Of a stretch of 64,000 nucleotides of DNA, positions 25,449 to 34,114 are shown in pieces. A program made the position numbers and the translations under genes. Positions within the stretch are counted from its first letter, which is position 1. Each line of letters opens with the position of its first letter. Source of the stretch: JBMYZL01 sp965661765 (GTDB lineage: Bacteria > Bacteroidota > Bacteroidia > Flavobacteriales_D > Sanyastnellaceae); assembly GCA_965661765.1 (NCBI GenBank), contig CBFIFE010000002.1, forward strand, positions 1-64,000, given 5' to 3'. The notes beneath the pieces are model-generated. The model was not told the DNA's origin and ran no database searches. It saw only the letters and a program-made list of their open reading frames with translations.

Positions 25449-26528
25449 ATGCTCGTGGAGACTCACTTCCCGCGGCGTCTGTCCCCGATTCGATACGACG
25501 CCTACCTCGCATCGGGCTGGTTTCGAGGGAGTTTGATGCTCTACAAAATGGACTTGCTCTGCGTGGATGAGACGCTGTATTCCATTGTCAACATTCGGAT
25601 CAACCTGCACAAACACCACATGTCGAAGCGGCAGAGAAAGCTGGTGGCCCGGAACAAAAAGAAATTCAACGTGGTGTTTGGTCCTGTCGACATCACACCA
25701 GAAAAGGAACGACTTTACGACCTGCAAAAGCCTCGGTTCAAAGGCTACATCCACGAAACCCTCACCGAATACCTCGCGGCAGGCATCTCTGACCATGTTT
25801 TCGATACGCGGGAGGTGCGGATCTACGACGACCACAAGTTGGTCGCGGTGAGTTACTTCGATGTGGGATCGGCGAGTTTGGCAAGTCTGCTGGGCCTGCA
25901 TGATCCTGAATACAGTGCTTCCAGCCTGGGCACCTATACCCTCCTTCAGGAGATGTCCTGGGCGCAAGCCCATGGATTCAAATGGTTTTATCCGGGCTAT
26001 GTTTTGGACCAACCCTCGGCATTCGACTACAAGCTCAGGCTCGGTGATATCGAATATTATACCCCCACGCAGCGGTGGGGCAAATGGGCAGGTTTCGACC
26101 GAACCCGAACGGCTGCCTTTCGGATCGAACAGGCGATGGCAACCGCCCAAGAGGCGTTGGCAGAAAAGAATTTGCCTTCGCGCTCTTGGTTGTACCCATT
26201 TTTCACCTTGGGCAATTTGCCTTTTGTCCGTCTGGAATTTTTGAATTTGCCTTGGTTCATCGCATTGGGACATGATTTGGAAGGCATGCTCGTTGTGGGG
26301 TATTCCACCTTGAGTGGCGGCTATGTGTTGGGTCACATCCTTCCCTGCCCCAACGAATTTCCGCAGGCCGCACTGGAATTCGCCAGCGAATACGACAACT
26401 CCGATGTGTATTGGAATGCTTTGATGAAATACGGGGACATCATCAGCAACCCCACTTCCCTTTCGGACATCCTCGATTATGCCGAGACTTGGCAACAAAG
26501 AATGGACGCCATCCCCACTCCCCTGTGA
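25449..26528 (+). CDS. Arginyl-tRNA-protein transferase (ATE1)-like protein
   Basis: The protein has 359 residues. Residues 15-70 (YDAYLASGWFRGSLMLYKMD) align in pattern with the N-terminal ATE region containing GWRRSG, but most of the zinc or haem cysteines of classical ATE enzymes are missing (one Cys near 37). The GNAT-like C-terminal region has YFDVGSASLASLLGLHDP and SLGTYTLLQEMSWAQAHGF, close to ATE motifs. ATE enzymes attach Arg or Leu to N-termini and so mark proteins for degradation. Activity is uncertain because of the cysteine loss. It ends one base before the xth start. Confidence 0.75.
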   Translation: MLVETHFPRRLSPIRYDAYLASGWFRGSLMLYKMDLLCVDETLYSIVNIRINLHKHHMSKRQRKLVARNKKKFNVVFGPVDITPEKERLYDLQKPRFKGYIHETLTEYLAAGISDHVFDTREVRIYDDHKLVAVSYFDVGSASLASLLGLHDPEYSASSLGTYTLLQEMSWAQAHGFKWFYPGYVLDQPSAFDYKLRLGDIEYYTPTQRWGKWAGFDRTRTAAFRIEQAMATAQEALAEKNLPSRSWLYPFFTLGNLPFVRLEFLNLPWFIALGHDLEGMLVVGYSTLSGGYVLGHILPCPNEFPQAALEFASEYDNSDVYWNALMKYGDIISNPTSLSDILDYAETWQQRMDAIPTPL

Positions 26529-26529
26529 C

Positions 26530-27315
26530 ATGAATACATTGAACCTCGCCTCTTGGAATGTCAACGGCATTCGGGCCATTGCCCAAAAGAATTTTGCAGA
26601 AGCGCTGTCCACATTGGCGCCAGATGTGATTGGCATACAAGAAACAAAGGCACAAGACGATCAGGTGCAAGCTGCCTTGAAGGACTTGCCCGGCTTGAAT
26701 GCATACCAAATCCATTCCTCCTCCGCAGAGAAGAAGGGATACGCCGGGACAGCAATTCTGACCAAGGTTCCCCCCATTGCGGTCTTCTCCGGCATTGGAG
26801 ATCCGGCATGGGACACCGAGGGGCGGGTGTTGACAGCGGAGTTTGAGGGGTTTTATTTTGTTACCGTCTATACCCCCAATTCGTCCTCCGGTCTGAAACG
26901 TCTGCCCTACCGCACCCAATGGGACGTCGTCTTTCGATCGTTTGTGCGCAAATTGGATGCAGACAAGCCCGTGATTGTGTGTGGCGATTTGAATGTCGCT
27001 CATTCAGAGATGGATTTGGCCAGGCCCAAATCGAACTACAACAAGACCCCGGGATACACGCAAGATGAAATCGATGGCATGGATGCTTTGCTCGGCGAGG
27101 GCGATTTGATGGACACTTGGCGAACGGCACACCCCACGGATGTCAAGTATTCCTGGTGGTCCTACCGAGGCGGGGCGCGCGAGAAAAACGTGGGCTGGCG
27201 ACTGGATTACATGCTGGCTTCGGCCCGATGGAAGGATCGGGTTGTGGAGACAGAAATCCACAACGATATCCTCGGCTCTGACCACTGTCCGGTCAGTCTT
27301 TTGTTGCAATTGTAA
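26530..27315 (+). CDS. xth: Exodeoxyribonuclease III / AP endonuclease
   Basis: The protein has 261 residues. Motifs of the exonuclease III family: LASWNVNGIRA (about 5-15), IGIQETKAQD (metal-binding Glu), YTPNSS, CGDLNVAHSEMDLA (catalytic Asp and Asn), WWSYRGGAREKNVGWRLDY and the final GSDHCPVSL with the catalytic His. It repairs abasic sites using Mg2+ in the cytoplasm. The ATG is one base after the stop of the preceding gene, indicating coupling. Positions 27316-27393 downstream contain no clear terminator. Confidence 0.95.
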   Translation: MNTLNLASWNVNGIRAIAQKNFAEALSTLAPDVIGIQETKAQDDQVQAALKDLPGLNAYQIHSSSAEKKGYAGTAILTKVPPIAVFSGIGDPAWDTEGRVLTAEFEGFYFVTVYTPNSSSGLKRLPYRTQWDVVFRSFVRKLDADKPVIVCGDLNVAHSEMDLARPKSNYNKTPGYTQDEIDGMDALLGEGDLMDTWRTAHPTDVKYSWWSYRGGAREKNVGWRLDYMLASARWKDRVVETEIHNDILGSDHCPVSLLLQL

Positions 27316-27393
27316 ATCGCCTCTGGGCGTTGATGAAATTGGGCGAATTGACGTGGGATTCCGCTGTTGCTTGCGGCGTAATTCTAACCTCAA

Positions 27394-28116
27394 ATGCTCA
27401 AAAAAATGAAGCGAAAGTGGCGTGTGATTGTGCTGACCAGCTGGTTGGCCGTGTGCAGCGGTGCCCTGAAGGCACAAGCAGAAAACCCCGGGTGCATCGG
27501 GGATTTGGACAACAACATGCAGGTGGACTTGGACGATTTGATGACCTTGCTCACCTTGTACGGCAGTTCGTGTTCCTTCACCGATGACCCGACAGAGAAC
27601 GAGTCCACCCAAGGTCGTGTGGCCATCTCCGAAATCATGTACAACCCGAGTTCAGCACAGGGAAATGACTCAGAATACGAATTTCTCGAGTTGCACAACT
27701 TGGACACCTTTTCTGTGGATCTTTCGGGTTGGGTCCTCGACAACGCTGTGGCCATGACATTTCCAGAGGGCACGATGCTTCCACCCAATGGGTTCGTCGC
27801 TGTGGTCAGAGACCTCGATGTGATGCTTCCACTGGTGCCGCCCACAGCCATCTGCATTCAATGGAACAGCGGCGAGAGCCTCAACAACACGGGGGAAACC
27901 ATCGAGTTGTGGCGCGCTGATGGTTCCCTCAGCGATGCGGTGTCCTACGAAGATGACGACGGTTGGGTGGGGCAACCCGATGGCGGCGGCCCCTCATTGG
28001 AATGGTTCGATACCGGCTTGGACAATGACTTCGCAGACGCTTGGACCTTCTCCGCTCAAATCGGCGGCACACCCGGGGCGGCAAATTCGATGTGGGGCCT
28101 CAGTGATCCTGAATGA
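27394..28116 (+). CDS. Secreted lamin-tail-domain protein with dockerin-like motif
   Basis: The protein has 240 residues with a signal peptide at 1-28 (ends KAQA). Residues 33-60 form a Cys-bounded GDLDNNMQVDLDDLMTLL unit, an EF-hand/dockerin-like calcium motif of the same pattern as the C-terminal end of the protein at 2599-5949. From about 72 (VAISEIMYNPSSAQGNDSEYE) to 230 it is a lamin-tail domain with EFLELHN, SVDLSGWVLDN and the closing TPGAAN motif. It is probably exported; no sorting domain is present. Initiation could be at 27394 or at the ATG at 27406. Confidence 0.85.
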   Translation: MLKKMKRKWRVIVLTSWLAVCSGALKAQAENPGCIGDLDNNMQVDLDDLMTLLTLYGSSCSFTDDPTENESTQGRVAISEIMYNPSSAQGNDSEYEFLELHNLDTFSVDLSGWVLDNAVAMTFPEGTMLPPNGFVAVVRDLDVMLPLVPPTAICIQWNSGESLNNTGETIELWRADGSLSDAVSYEDDDGWVGQPDGGGPSLEWFDTGLDNDFADAWTFSAQIGGTPGAANSMWGLSDPE

Positions 28117-28123
28117 ATTGTGC

Positions 28124-28165
28124 GTTTCAGGAGGGTTGCAGGGTTTGCAACTCTCCTGAAACTTT
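28124..28165 (+). terminator. Long inverted repeat acting as terminator, inside the end of the maltose phosphorylase gene
   Basis: GTTTCAGGAGGGTTGCA (28124-28140) pairs with TGCAACTCTCCTGAAAC (28146-28162) with one G-T pair and a five-base loop, followed by TTT. It lies eight bases after the stop of the lamin-tail gene and covers the last codons and stop codon of the convergent phosphorylase gene, so the same bases serve as hairpin and coding sequence. Confidence 0.65.
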
Positions 28166-30412
28166 CACATCCAGTGCCGGACCGCTCAACAAAACCACTT
28201 GGGTTTTGCCGTTGGCCACATCAACCTGCAACTGCCTGCCTCGGAACCCCACCCTGAATGACAAACCTGTCCACTGCTCCGGCAACCTGCCATCAAAACA
28301 GGGAATGTTCTCACGAACGCGAAAGCCACCAAATCCCTCGACAACAGCCAGCCAAGTGCCTGCCATTGATGTGATGTGCAATCCTTGATAAGCTTCTCGA
28401 TTGTAATCATCCAAGTCGAGCCGCGAAGTTCGAAGGTACATCTCGTAGGCTTTGTCAAACAGGCCAAGACGAGACGCGAGCACCACATGGATGCAAGGGC
28501 TCAAGCTGGATTCATGGACTGTTTTGGGCTCATAAAAATCAAAATTCGCTCGGTGCTCTTCGTCGGTGAAGTCATCCTCAAAGAAATAGAATCCCTGCAA
28601 CACGTCAGCCTGCTTGATGAAGATGCTGCGCAAAATGCGGTCCCAACTCCAATGTTGGTTGATCGGGCGCTCTCCTGGGTCCAAGTCACTGGCTTCCCGC
28701 TGCTCTTTGTCCAAGAATCCATCTTGCTGCAATCGGATGCCCCCGTTGTGTTCAGGGAGGAACATGTTCTCCGCTTTGTTTCGCCAATCCCGACATTCAG
28801 CCTCTGCATCGAAGTGGTATGCCTCCGCGTGTTTGCGCAGTTCTGAAGGTGCTTCACCAGACATGCGATCAGCGACATCCGCAGCGTACATCAAGCACCA
28901 CCGAGCGATGTAATTGGTGTACCAGTTGTTGTTGACGTTGTTCTCGTATTCATTCGGACCTGTGACCCCGAGAATGACAAATTTGTTGCGATTGTCTGAC
29001 CAATTCACACGTTGCGCCCAAAACCGAGCAATGCCAAGCAAGACGGGAAATCCAAACTCATGCGTGTAAGCCCGATTGCCAGTGTACCGTTCATGATTCA
29101 TGATGGCATAGGCAATGGCCCCATTCCTGTGGATCTCCTCAAAGGTGATTTCCCACTCATTGTGGCATTCCTCGCCATTCATGGTCACCATGGGATACAG
29201 CGCAGCACCGCAACCAAAACCCAACTTTTCCGCATTTTCCACAGCTCTTTCGAGGTGGTTGAATCGGTACATTAGAAGCTGACGTGCCACATCGGGTGAA
29301 TGACTTGCGAGGTAGAATGGCAAGCAATAAGCTTCGGTATCCCAATAACTTGCTCCCCCGTATTTTTCACCAGTGAACCCCTTGGGACCGATGTTCAATC
29401 GCGGATCGTCCCCTTGATAGGTTTGATTGAGATGGAAGATGTTGAAGCGAATGGCTTGTTGAGAGGCTTCATCTCCATCAATGAGAATGTCTGATCGCTC
29501 CCAAATTTGGGCCCATTTCGCAACATGTTCTTGTTTCAGCAGTTCGAAGCCTCGCTTGGCATTTTTGCTGGCCTCAGCACGGGCAAATGCCCCGCATTCT
29601 TCCGGCTCATGGTGCAGGGATGTTCCTATGCAACAAGTCCTGTCCCAGGTAGCCTGTTCATTTGCAGGCAAGACAAACTCGTAATCCAGCCATGCTGAGG
29701 CCCCTTCGGTGCGATGCCCTGCCGCTGGGATCAAAACCTGGGGCGCTTGCATTTTCGTCACGATGGCGGAAGCCACACGGAAATGGGTTTTGTTCGTCTC
29801 ATTGACGACCATGGCCGAGGAAGTCGCTGCGTCGGCCTCAACGCCGCAATGGCGCCAAAAAGCATCGTCCCAATTCGTGTCTTCATTTCGCACGTTCCCA
29901 TCAACGCCCAAGGAAATCTGGACTTTGATGGGTCGGTTTGCAGAGATGCTCATCCGGCCCGCCGCAATGTCTTGATTCGACATCGAGCAAAACCGTTCAG
30001 CCGTCAGCAAAATTTCTGTTCCATCGGCCAAACAAAAGGTGGTTTGGCGCGACAACAAACCCTGCCGCATGTCCAAGACGCGCTCAAACTGCAGCGGCGC
30101 CAACCGGCCCAAATCAAGGCGCTGCCCATCCACCCAGATTTGGGTGGCCATCCAATTCGCAGCGTTCAGGACCTTGGCGAAGTACTCTGGGTAGCCATTT
30201 TTCCACCATCCGACCTTTGTTTTGTCTGGATAATAAATGCCGCCGATGTAATTGCCCAAAAGGTGGTCTCCTGAATACCCCTCCTCAAAGTTCGCTCGTT
30301 GACCAAATCTTCCATTCCCAATGGAGAATATGGATTCTGATCGGCGCACATCTTCTGGATTCCACCCGCGCTCCACCACGAGCCAAGGGTCGACTTTCAA
30401 ATACGGATCCAT
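28127..30412 (-). CDS. malP: Maltose phosphorylase (GH65)
   Basis: The protein has 761 residues with the GH65 order: N-terminal beta-sandwich (to about 270), an (alpha/alpha)6 barrel, and a small C-terminal sheet. The catalytic acid lies in GPNEYENNVNNNWYTNYIA (about 482-500), and the phosphate/substrate region includes KYGGASYWDTEAYCLP. The VNNNWYTN pattern fits maltose phosphorylase rather than trehalose or kojibiose phosphorylase. It converts maltose and phosphate to glucose and beta-glucose-1-phosphate in the cytoplasm. The next gene upstream in the operon encodes beta-phosphoglucomutase, the enzyme for its product, which supports the assignment. No signal peptide. Confidence 0.92.
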   Translation of the reverse strand: MDPYLKVDPWLVVERGWNPEDVRRSESIFSIGNGRFGQRANFEEGYSGDHLLGNYIGGIYYPDKTKVGWWKNGYPEYFAKVLNAANWMATQIWVDGQRLDLGRLAPLQFERVLDMRQGLLSRQTTFCLADGTEILLTAERFCSMSNQDIAAGRMSISANRPIKVQISLGVDGNVRNEDTNWDDAFWRHCGVEADAATSSAMVVNETNKTHFRVASAIVTKMQAPQVLIPAAGHRTEGASAWLDYEFVLPANEQATWDRTCCIGTSLHHEPEECGAFARAEASKNAKRGFELLKQEHVAKWAQIWERSDILIDGDEASQQAIRFNIFHLNQTYQGDDPRLNIGPKGFTGEKYGGASYWDTEAYCLPFYLASHSPDVARQLLMYRFNHLERAVENAEKLGFGCGAALYPMVTMNGEECHNEWEITFEEIHRNGAIAYAIMNHERYTGNRAYTHEFGFPVLLGIARFWAQRVNWSDNRNKFVILGVTGPNEYENNVNNNWYTNYIARWCLMYAADVADRMSGEAPSELRKHAEAYHFDAEAECRDWRNKAENMFLPEHNGGIRLQQDGFLDKEQREASDLDPGERPINQHWSWDRILRSIFIKQADVLQGFYFFEDDFTDEEHRANFDFYEPKTVHESSLSPCIHVVLASRLGLFDKAYEMYLRTSRLDLDDYNREAYQGLHITSMAGTWLAVVEGFGGFRVRENIPCFDGRLPEQWTGLSFRVGFRGRQLQVDVANGKTQVVLLSGPALDVKVSGELQTLQPS

Positions 30413-30430
30413 CTCAAGACAATTTGCAAT

Positions 30431-31099
30431 TCAACTTCTTCCCAACCGGTTTTCGATGTCCTGCGGTGTGCAATCGAGCAGGTCAGAAACCACGAAATCT
30501 GCGCCCTTCAACACATCCGGATCTCCGACACCGAGAACGGGGAAACCACCGGCTTTGCCAGCTGCAACTCCTGAAGATGCGTCTTCCACAACCAAACAAC
30601 AATGTGGGTCAAGCCCCAACGCCTGGGCCCCAAGCAAGAAAACTTCGGGATCGGGTTTTGACAGCGTGATTCGGTTCCCATCAATGATTGCTTCAAAGTG
30701 GTGAGACAGACCGATGGCGTTCAGGATCTTGACTGCGTTCTTCGAGGAACTGCCCAAGCCCACCCGCCATCCATGCGCCTTGGAAGCGAGAATGAATGCC
30801 TCAGCTCCCGGCAAGATGTCCGCGGTTCCCAGCCCCTCGATCAGTTCGAGGTAGCGCGCATTTTTGCGATCCATCAAAGCGCGTTTGGTGTTGGAATCCA
30901 GCACGAGTCCCCCTTTGGCCAAAATCCACTCCAAGGAATCCACGCGGCTAACACCTTTCAGAGATTCCTCATCTTCAGGCACAAGCGAAATGCCGAGTTC
31001 TTCCGCCAAATCTCGCCAAGCGCCGAAATGATGGCCCGCCGTATCGACAATCACACCATCGAGGTCAAACAATACGCCTGCTATGCCCCTCCCTTTCAT
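30431..31099 (-). CDS. pgmB: Beta-phosphoglucomutase
   Basis: The protein has 222 residues and is a HAD-superfamily phosphatase-fold enzyme. Motif I is VLFDLDGVIVDTAGHHFGAW (about 9-28) with the nucleophile Asp and the His/Trp substrate residues of PgmB. The cap domain contains KGVSRVDSLEWIL. Motif II is LGSSSKNA and motifs III/IV are KPDPEVFLLGA and VVEDASSGVAAGKAGG. It converts beta-glucose-1-phosphate to glucose-6-phosphate. Translation is probably coupled to the kinase gene upstream (ATGA overlap), with maltose phosphorylase 18 bases downstream. Confidence 0.95.
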   Translation of the reverse strand: MKGRGIAGVLFDLDGVIVDTAGHHFGAWRDLAEELGISLVPEDEESLKGVSRVDSLEWILAKGGLVLDSNTKRALMDRKNARYLELIEGLGTADILPGAEAFILASKAHGWRVGLGSSSKNAVKILNAIGLSHHFEAIIDGNRITLSKPDPEVFLLGAQALGLDPHCCLVVEDASSGVAAGKAGGFPVLGVGDPDVLKGADFVVSDLLDCTPQDIENRLGRS

Positions 31100-31962
31100 T
31101 CCACAGTTGCGAAAATGTGTTGAACATGGTAATGGGCCAATCCATCCACTGGACGTTTGATCAACTCCCCCACTTGCACGCCCTCCCGTTCGCAGACGTG
31201 ACGAAGAACATCTTGGAAGTGATACGCGACACTGCCCACGAAATGAACAGGTACGTCCTTGTAATTGGTGAAACACTTCACATGCACATCGACAAAGGCC
31301 TGGAAGCCTTCTTCCAACCAACTGATCACCTGCGGCACATCCTGATGTTTGCCCAGAAAGGTCATAAAACTGGCCAGGAATACGTTGGCGTTGGGCTCTT
31401 TGTACACCCGATTGACCAATTCGTCCTTCGAAAAACCAAACGTCGCGTTGAAATCCTCATCTACCGTCGGGTCAAGGCGCTTGTACAAATGGGCTGCCAG
31501 AAGCTTTTTGCCAAACCAACTGCCGCTGGCCTCGTCGCCCAAGATGTAGGCAAGGGCAGGCACTTCCTCTGAAACAGTCTCGCCATCGAAATAGCACGAA
31601 TTCGAGCCAGTTCCGATGATGCAAGTGATGGCTGGCGTTCCGGTGTACGTTGAAAACGCAGCGCCCTCGAGGTCATGCCCAACGTGTACGACCGCGTTTT
31701 TGAACACGTTTCTGAGGCCTTCGGCAATGACCTCACACAACGCTGGACTGCTGCTTCCTGCCCCGTAGAAATAAACCCGGTCGATTTCATCTGCGCAAGC
31801 CACGGCCTTGGGAGTGGCACTCATCTTCTCCGCAACCAACTCGCTGCTGTGGAAGTAGGGATTGAAGCCCATGGTGTGGAACTCGTCATGGACGGCTCCC
31901 GTTTCGTCAATGCACAACCAATCACATTTGGTCGAGCCACTATCTGCTATCAGTACTCGCAA
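31096..31962 (-). CDS. BadF/BadG-type ATPase, N-acetylglucosamine kinase-like; candidate glucokinase
   Basis: The protein has 288 residues with an ASKHA sugar-kinase fold. The phosphate-1 motif IADSGSTKCDW lies at 5-15, a second phosphate loop with TCIIGTGSNSCYF follows near 112-124, and AYILGDEASGSWFG near 138-151 is the sugar/adenosine region shared with BadF-type N-acetylglucosamine kinases. The only suitable start is TTG at 31962. The gene sits between gapA and pgmB in the maltose phosphorolysis operon, where free glucose is produced and no other glucokinase is encoded. This suggests glucose as substrate, which is inference; an N-acetylhexosamine role remains possible. Confidence 0.82.
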   Translation of the reverse strand: MRVLIADSGSTKCDWLCIDETGAVHDEFHTMGFNPYFHSSELVAEKMSATPKAVACADEIDRVYFYGAGSSSPALCEVIAEGLRNVFKNAVVHVGHDLEGAAFSTYTGTPAITCIIGTGSNSCYFDGETVSEEVPALAYILGDEASGSWFGKKLLAAHLYKRLDPTVDEDFNATFGFSKDELVNRVYKEPNANVFLASFMTFLGKHQDVPQVISWLEEGFQAFVDVHVKCFTNYKDVPVHFVGSVAYHFQDVLRHVCEREGVQVGELIKRPVDGLAHYHVQHIFATVE

Positions 31963-32004
31963 AACCTGGAATTCTTTAATCAGTGGAATGCCCGAAGGCG
32001 ATTG

Positions 32005-32991
32005 TCAAAGGCGTTGGGCCAAATCTGCAACTCGTGTGGCATAGCCTGCCTCGTTGTCATACCAGCCGAACACCTTGACCAGCGTGCCTTGGCATTTCGT
32101 CAAGTCGCTGTCGAAAATGCAACTGTGCGGGTTGCCGACGATGTCGACGGAGACCAATGGATCCGTTGAAAACTCCAACACGCCCTTCATCGGACCTTCG
32201 GCAGCCGCTTTCATTGCGGCATTGACTTCTTCTGCCGTGGCCTCCTTGCGGAGTACCGCTGTGAGGTCTGTGACCGAGCCTGTCGGTGTCGGAACTCGAA
32301 CGGCCAAGCCATCGAGACGTCCAGCCAACTGCGGCAACACCAGCCCCACTGCCTTGGCGGCACCCGTTGAGGTCGGAATCATTGACAAGGCCGCAGCGCG
32401 AGCGCGGCGGAGGTCCTTGTGAGGTGCATCCTGCAAACGCTGGTCCGCCGTGTAGGCGTGAACGGTGGTGATGAAACCCTGTTCAATGCCGAAAGTATCA
32501 TCGAGCACCTTGGCCATGGGCGCGAGGCAATTCGTCGTGCATGACGCATTCGAGACGATCACGTCATCGGCGGTCAGAACATCGTCATTGACGCCCAGCA
32601 CAATGGTTTTCAGGTCACCTTTCGCCGGGGCTGAAATCAAAACCTTCTTTGCTCCAGCGCGCAAGTGTGCCGAGGCCTTCTCGGCGTCTGCAAACATGCC
32701 CGTGGATTCGACCACAATGTCCACCGAGGATGCCGCCCAAGCCAATTGCTCTGGGTTGCGCTCTGCCGAAATCAAAATGGTCTGGCCATTGACGACCAAA
32801 TTGCCGTCGACCACCCCCACTTCGCCTTGGAACTTCCCGTGGATGCTGTCATAGCGCAGCAAGTGCGCCAGTGTTTCGACATCCGTCAGGTCATTGATGG
32901 CAACGACTTCAAGGTCTTGTCTTCCCTGCATGGCTCGAAAGGCCAAACGCCCAATGCGTCCGAATCCATTGATGGCAATCCGCTTCTTCAT
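32005..32991 (-). CDS. gapA: Glyceraldehyde-3-phosphate dehydrogenase, type I
   Basis: The protein has 328 residues. The NAD-binding start is RIAINGFGRIGRLAFRA, with AINDLTD (Asp after beta-2, NAD preference). The catalytic cysteine lies in SNASCTTNCLAP (about 148-159) and the catalytic His is in TTVHAYTADQ. WYDNEAGYATRV is present near the C-terminus. It oxidises glyceraldehyde-3-phosphate with phosphate and NAD+ in glycolysis. It starts five bases after the pfkA stop, so the two are one operon. 31963-32004 (42 b) separates it from the kinase gene, with no visible terminator. Confidence 0.97.
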   Translation of the reverse strand: MKKRIAINGFGRIGRLAFRAMQGRQDLEVVAINDLTDVETLAHLLRYDSIHGKFQGEVGVVDGNLVVNGQTILISAERNPEQLAWAASSVDIVVESTGMFADAEKASAHLRAGAKKVLISAPAKGDLKTIVLGVNDDVLTADDVIVSNASCTTNCLAPMAKVLDDTFGIEQGFITTVHAYTADQRLQDAPHKDLRRARAAALSMIPTSTGAAKAVGLVLPQLAGRLDGLAVRVPTPTGSVTDLTAVLRKEATAEEVNAAMKAAAEGPMKGVLEFSTDPLVSVDIVGNPHSCIFDSDLTKCQGTLVKVFGWYDNEAGYATRVADLAQRL

Positions 32992-32996
32992 AATGC

Positions 32997-33968
32997 TTAT
33001 ATCGATAGTATTTTCGCAATTCTCACCTCGTCGTCCAACGAGGCTGTTTTGTTTTTGATCGCTTCTTCAAAGGGATAATACACCAGTGAATCGTTCACAA
33101 ATCCGGCCATTGCGTTGTGTTTGCCGGACAACAATCCCTCGACAGCGGCCACACCCAAGCGCGATGCCAAAACCCGGTCGAAACAAGAAGGATCCCCACC
33201 ACGCTGCAAATGACCGAGCACTGTCACCCGGACTTCGTATTGGTTGGAACGCTGGTGCACCAATTTCGCAATTTCGAAAGCGCCTCCTGCCGGATGCCCT
33301 TCGGCCACGATGACGATGGAACTGGTCTTGTTGGACTGTTGGCCTTTTTCCAGGATTTGGACCAATTCATCCACATCGATGTTCGTCTCAGGCGTCATCA
33401 CCGCAATGGCGCCTGTGGCAATGCCCGTTTGCAAAGCAATGAAACCTGAATCCCGGCCCATGACCTCCACGAAAAACAACCGGTTGTGGCTATCCGCAGT
33501 ATCCCGGATTTTGTCGACAGCCTCCACAACCGTATTGGTGGCTGTGTCAAACCCAATCGTGAAATCGGTTCCTGCCAAATCATTGTCTATCGTCCCCGGC
33601 ACACCAATCACTGGAAATCCCGTTTCCTCGTAGAACAACTTTGCCCCTGTGAACGTGCCATTGCCGCCGATGACCACCAAGCCATCCACTTCGTTGGAGA
33701 GCAGATGAGCGTGCGCCGCCATGCGTCCTTCCTTTGTTCGGAATTCCTCGCTTCGCGCGCTTTTGAGAATGGTGCCACCTCGGCCCAGAATCTTGGCAAC
33801 CGATCGAACGTGGAGCCTCTTGAAATCGCCACGGACAAGTCCTTGGTATCCCTGAAAAACCCCCACCACTTCGCAGTCGTTGAACACCGCGGTTCGAACC
33901 ACTGCACGAATGGCAGCGTTCATTCCGGGTGAGTCCCCGCCAGAAGTCAAAACAGCAATTTTCTTCAT
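32997..33968 (-). CDS. pfkA: ATP-type 6-phosphofructokinase
   Basis: The protein has 323 residues, PfkA length. Motifs: TSGGDSPGMNAAIR (about 8-21), the catalytic PGTIDNDLAGTD (about 124-135), MGRDSGFIAL and GHLQRGGDPSCFDR. The Mg-ATP loop reads VVIGGNGTFTGA, so the aspartate of the usual GGDG motif (E. coli Asp103) is an asparagine here. The glycine after it, which distinguishes ATP from pyrophosphate users, is kept. It is first in the minus-strand operon pfkA-gapA-kinase-pgmB-malP. TAGATTTT (33972-33979, minus strand) ends three bases before its ATG. Confidence 0.93.
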   Translation of the reverse strand: MKKIAVLTSGGDSPGMNAAIRAVVRTAVFNDCEVVGVFQGYQGLVRGDFKRLHVRSVAKILGRGGTILKSARSEEFRTKEGRMAAHAHLLSNEVDGLVVIGGNGTFTGAKLFYEETGFPVIGVPGTIDNDLAGTDFTIGFDTATNTVVEAVDKIRDTADSHNRLFFVEVMGRDSGFIALQTGIATGAIAVMTPETNIDVDELVQILEKGQQSNKTSSIVIVAEGHPAGGAFEIAKLVHQRSNQYEVRVTVLGHLQRGGDPSCFDRVLASRLGVAAVEGLLSGKHNAMAGFVNDSLVYYPFEEAIKNKTASLDDEVRIAKILSI

Positions 33969-34114
33969 GAAAAAATCTACAATTCGTGTCTACTGCGGCG
34001 ATGAACGTTGCGATCGCTTCGTGGCGCGAATGTAAGGCTTAAGATTCGGATAATTTGCATGGCACTTGGCTTAGTGTTGAGAATACACGAACTGCTTTTT
34101 CCTACCTTTGAAGC
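33969..34114. promoter_or_regulatory. Divergent control region between pfkA operon and Nudix regulator, with candidate operator
   Basis: This 146-base gap holds the promoters of both directions. For the regulator, TTG (34077-34079) and a perfect TACCTTTG (34103-34110) are 23 bases apart, with the ATG four bases after. An interrupted inverted repeat GTGTTGAGAATACAC (34074-34088; GTGT-N7-ACAC) overlaps the TTG. The same outer arms and length occur in a perfect palindrome before susC. Confidence 0.55.

Noticed and set aside
28127..30412. Trehalose or kojibiose phosphorylase as the GH65 function
   Set aside because: The VNNNWYTN context after the catalytic Glu and the neighbouring pgmB and amylase genes favour maltose; specificity still rests on family comparison.
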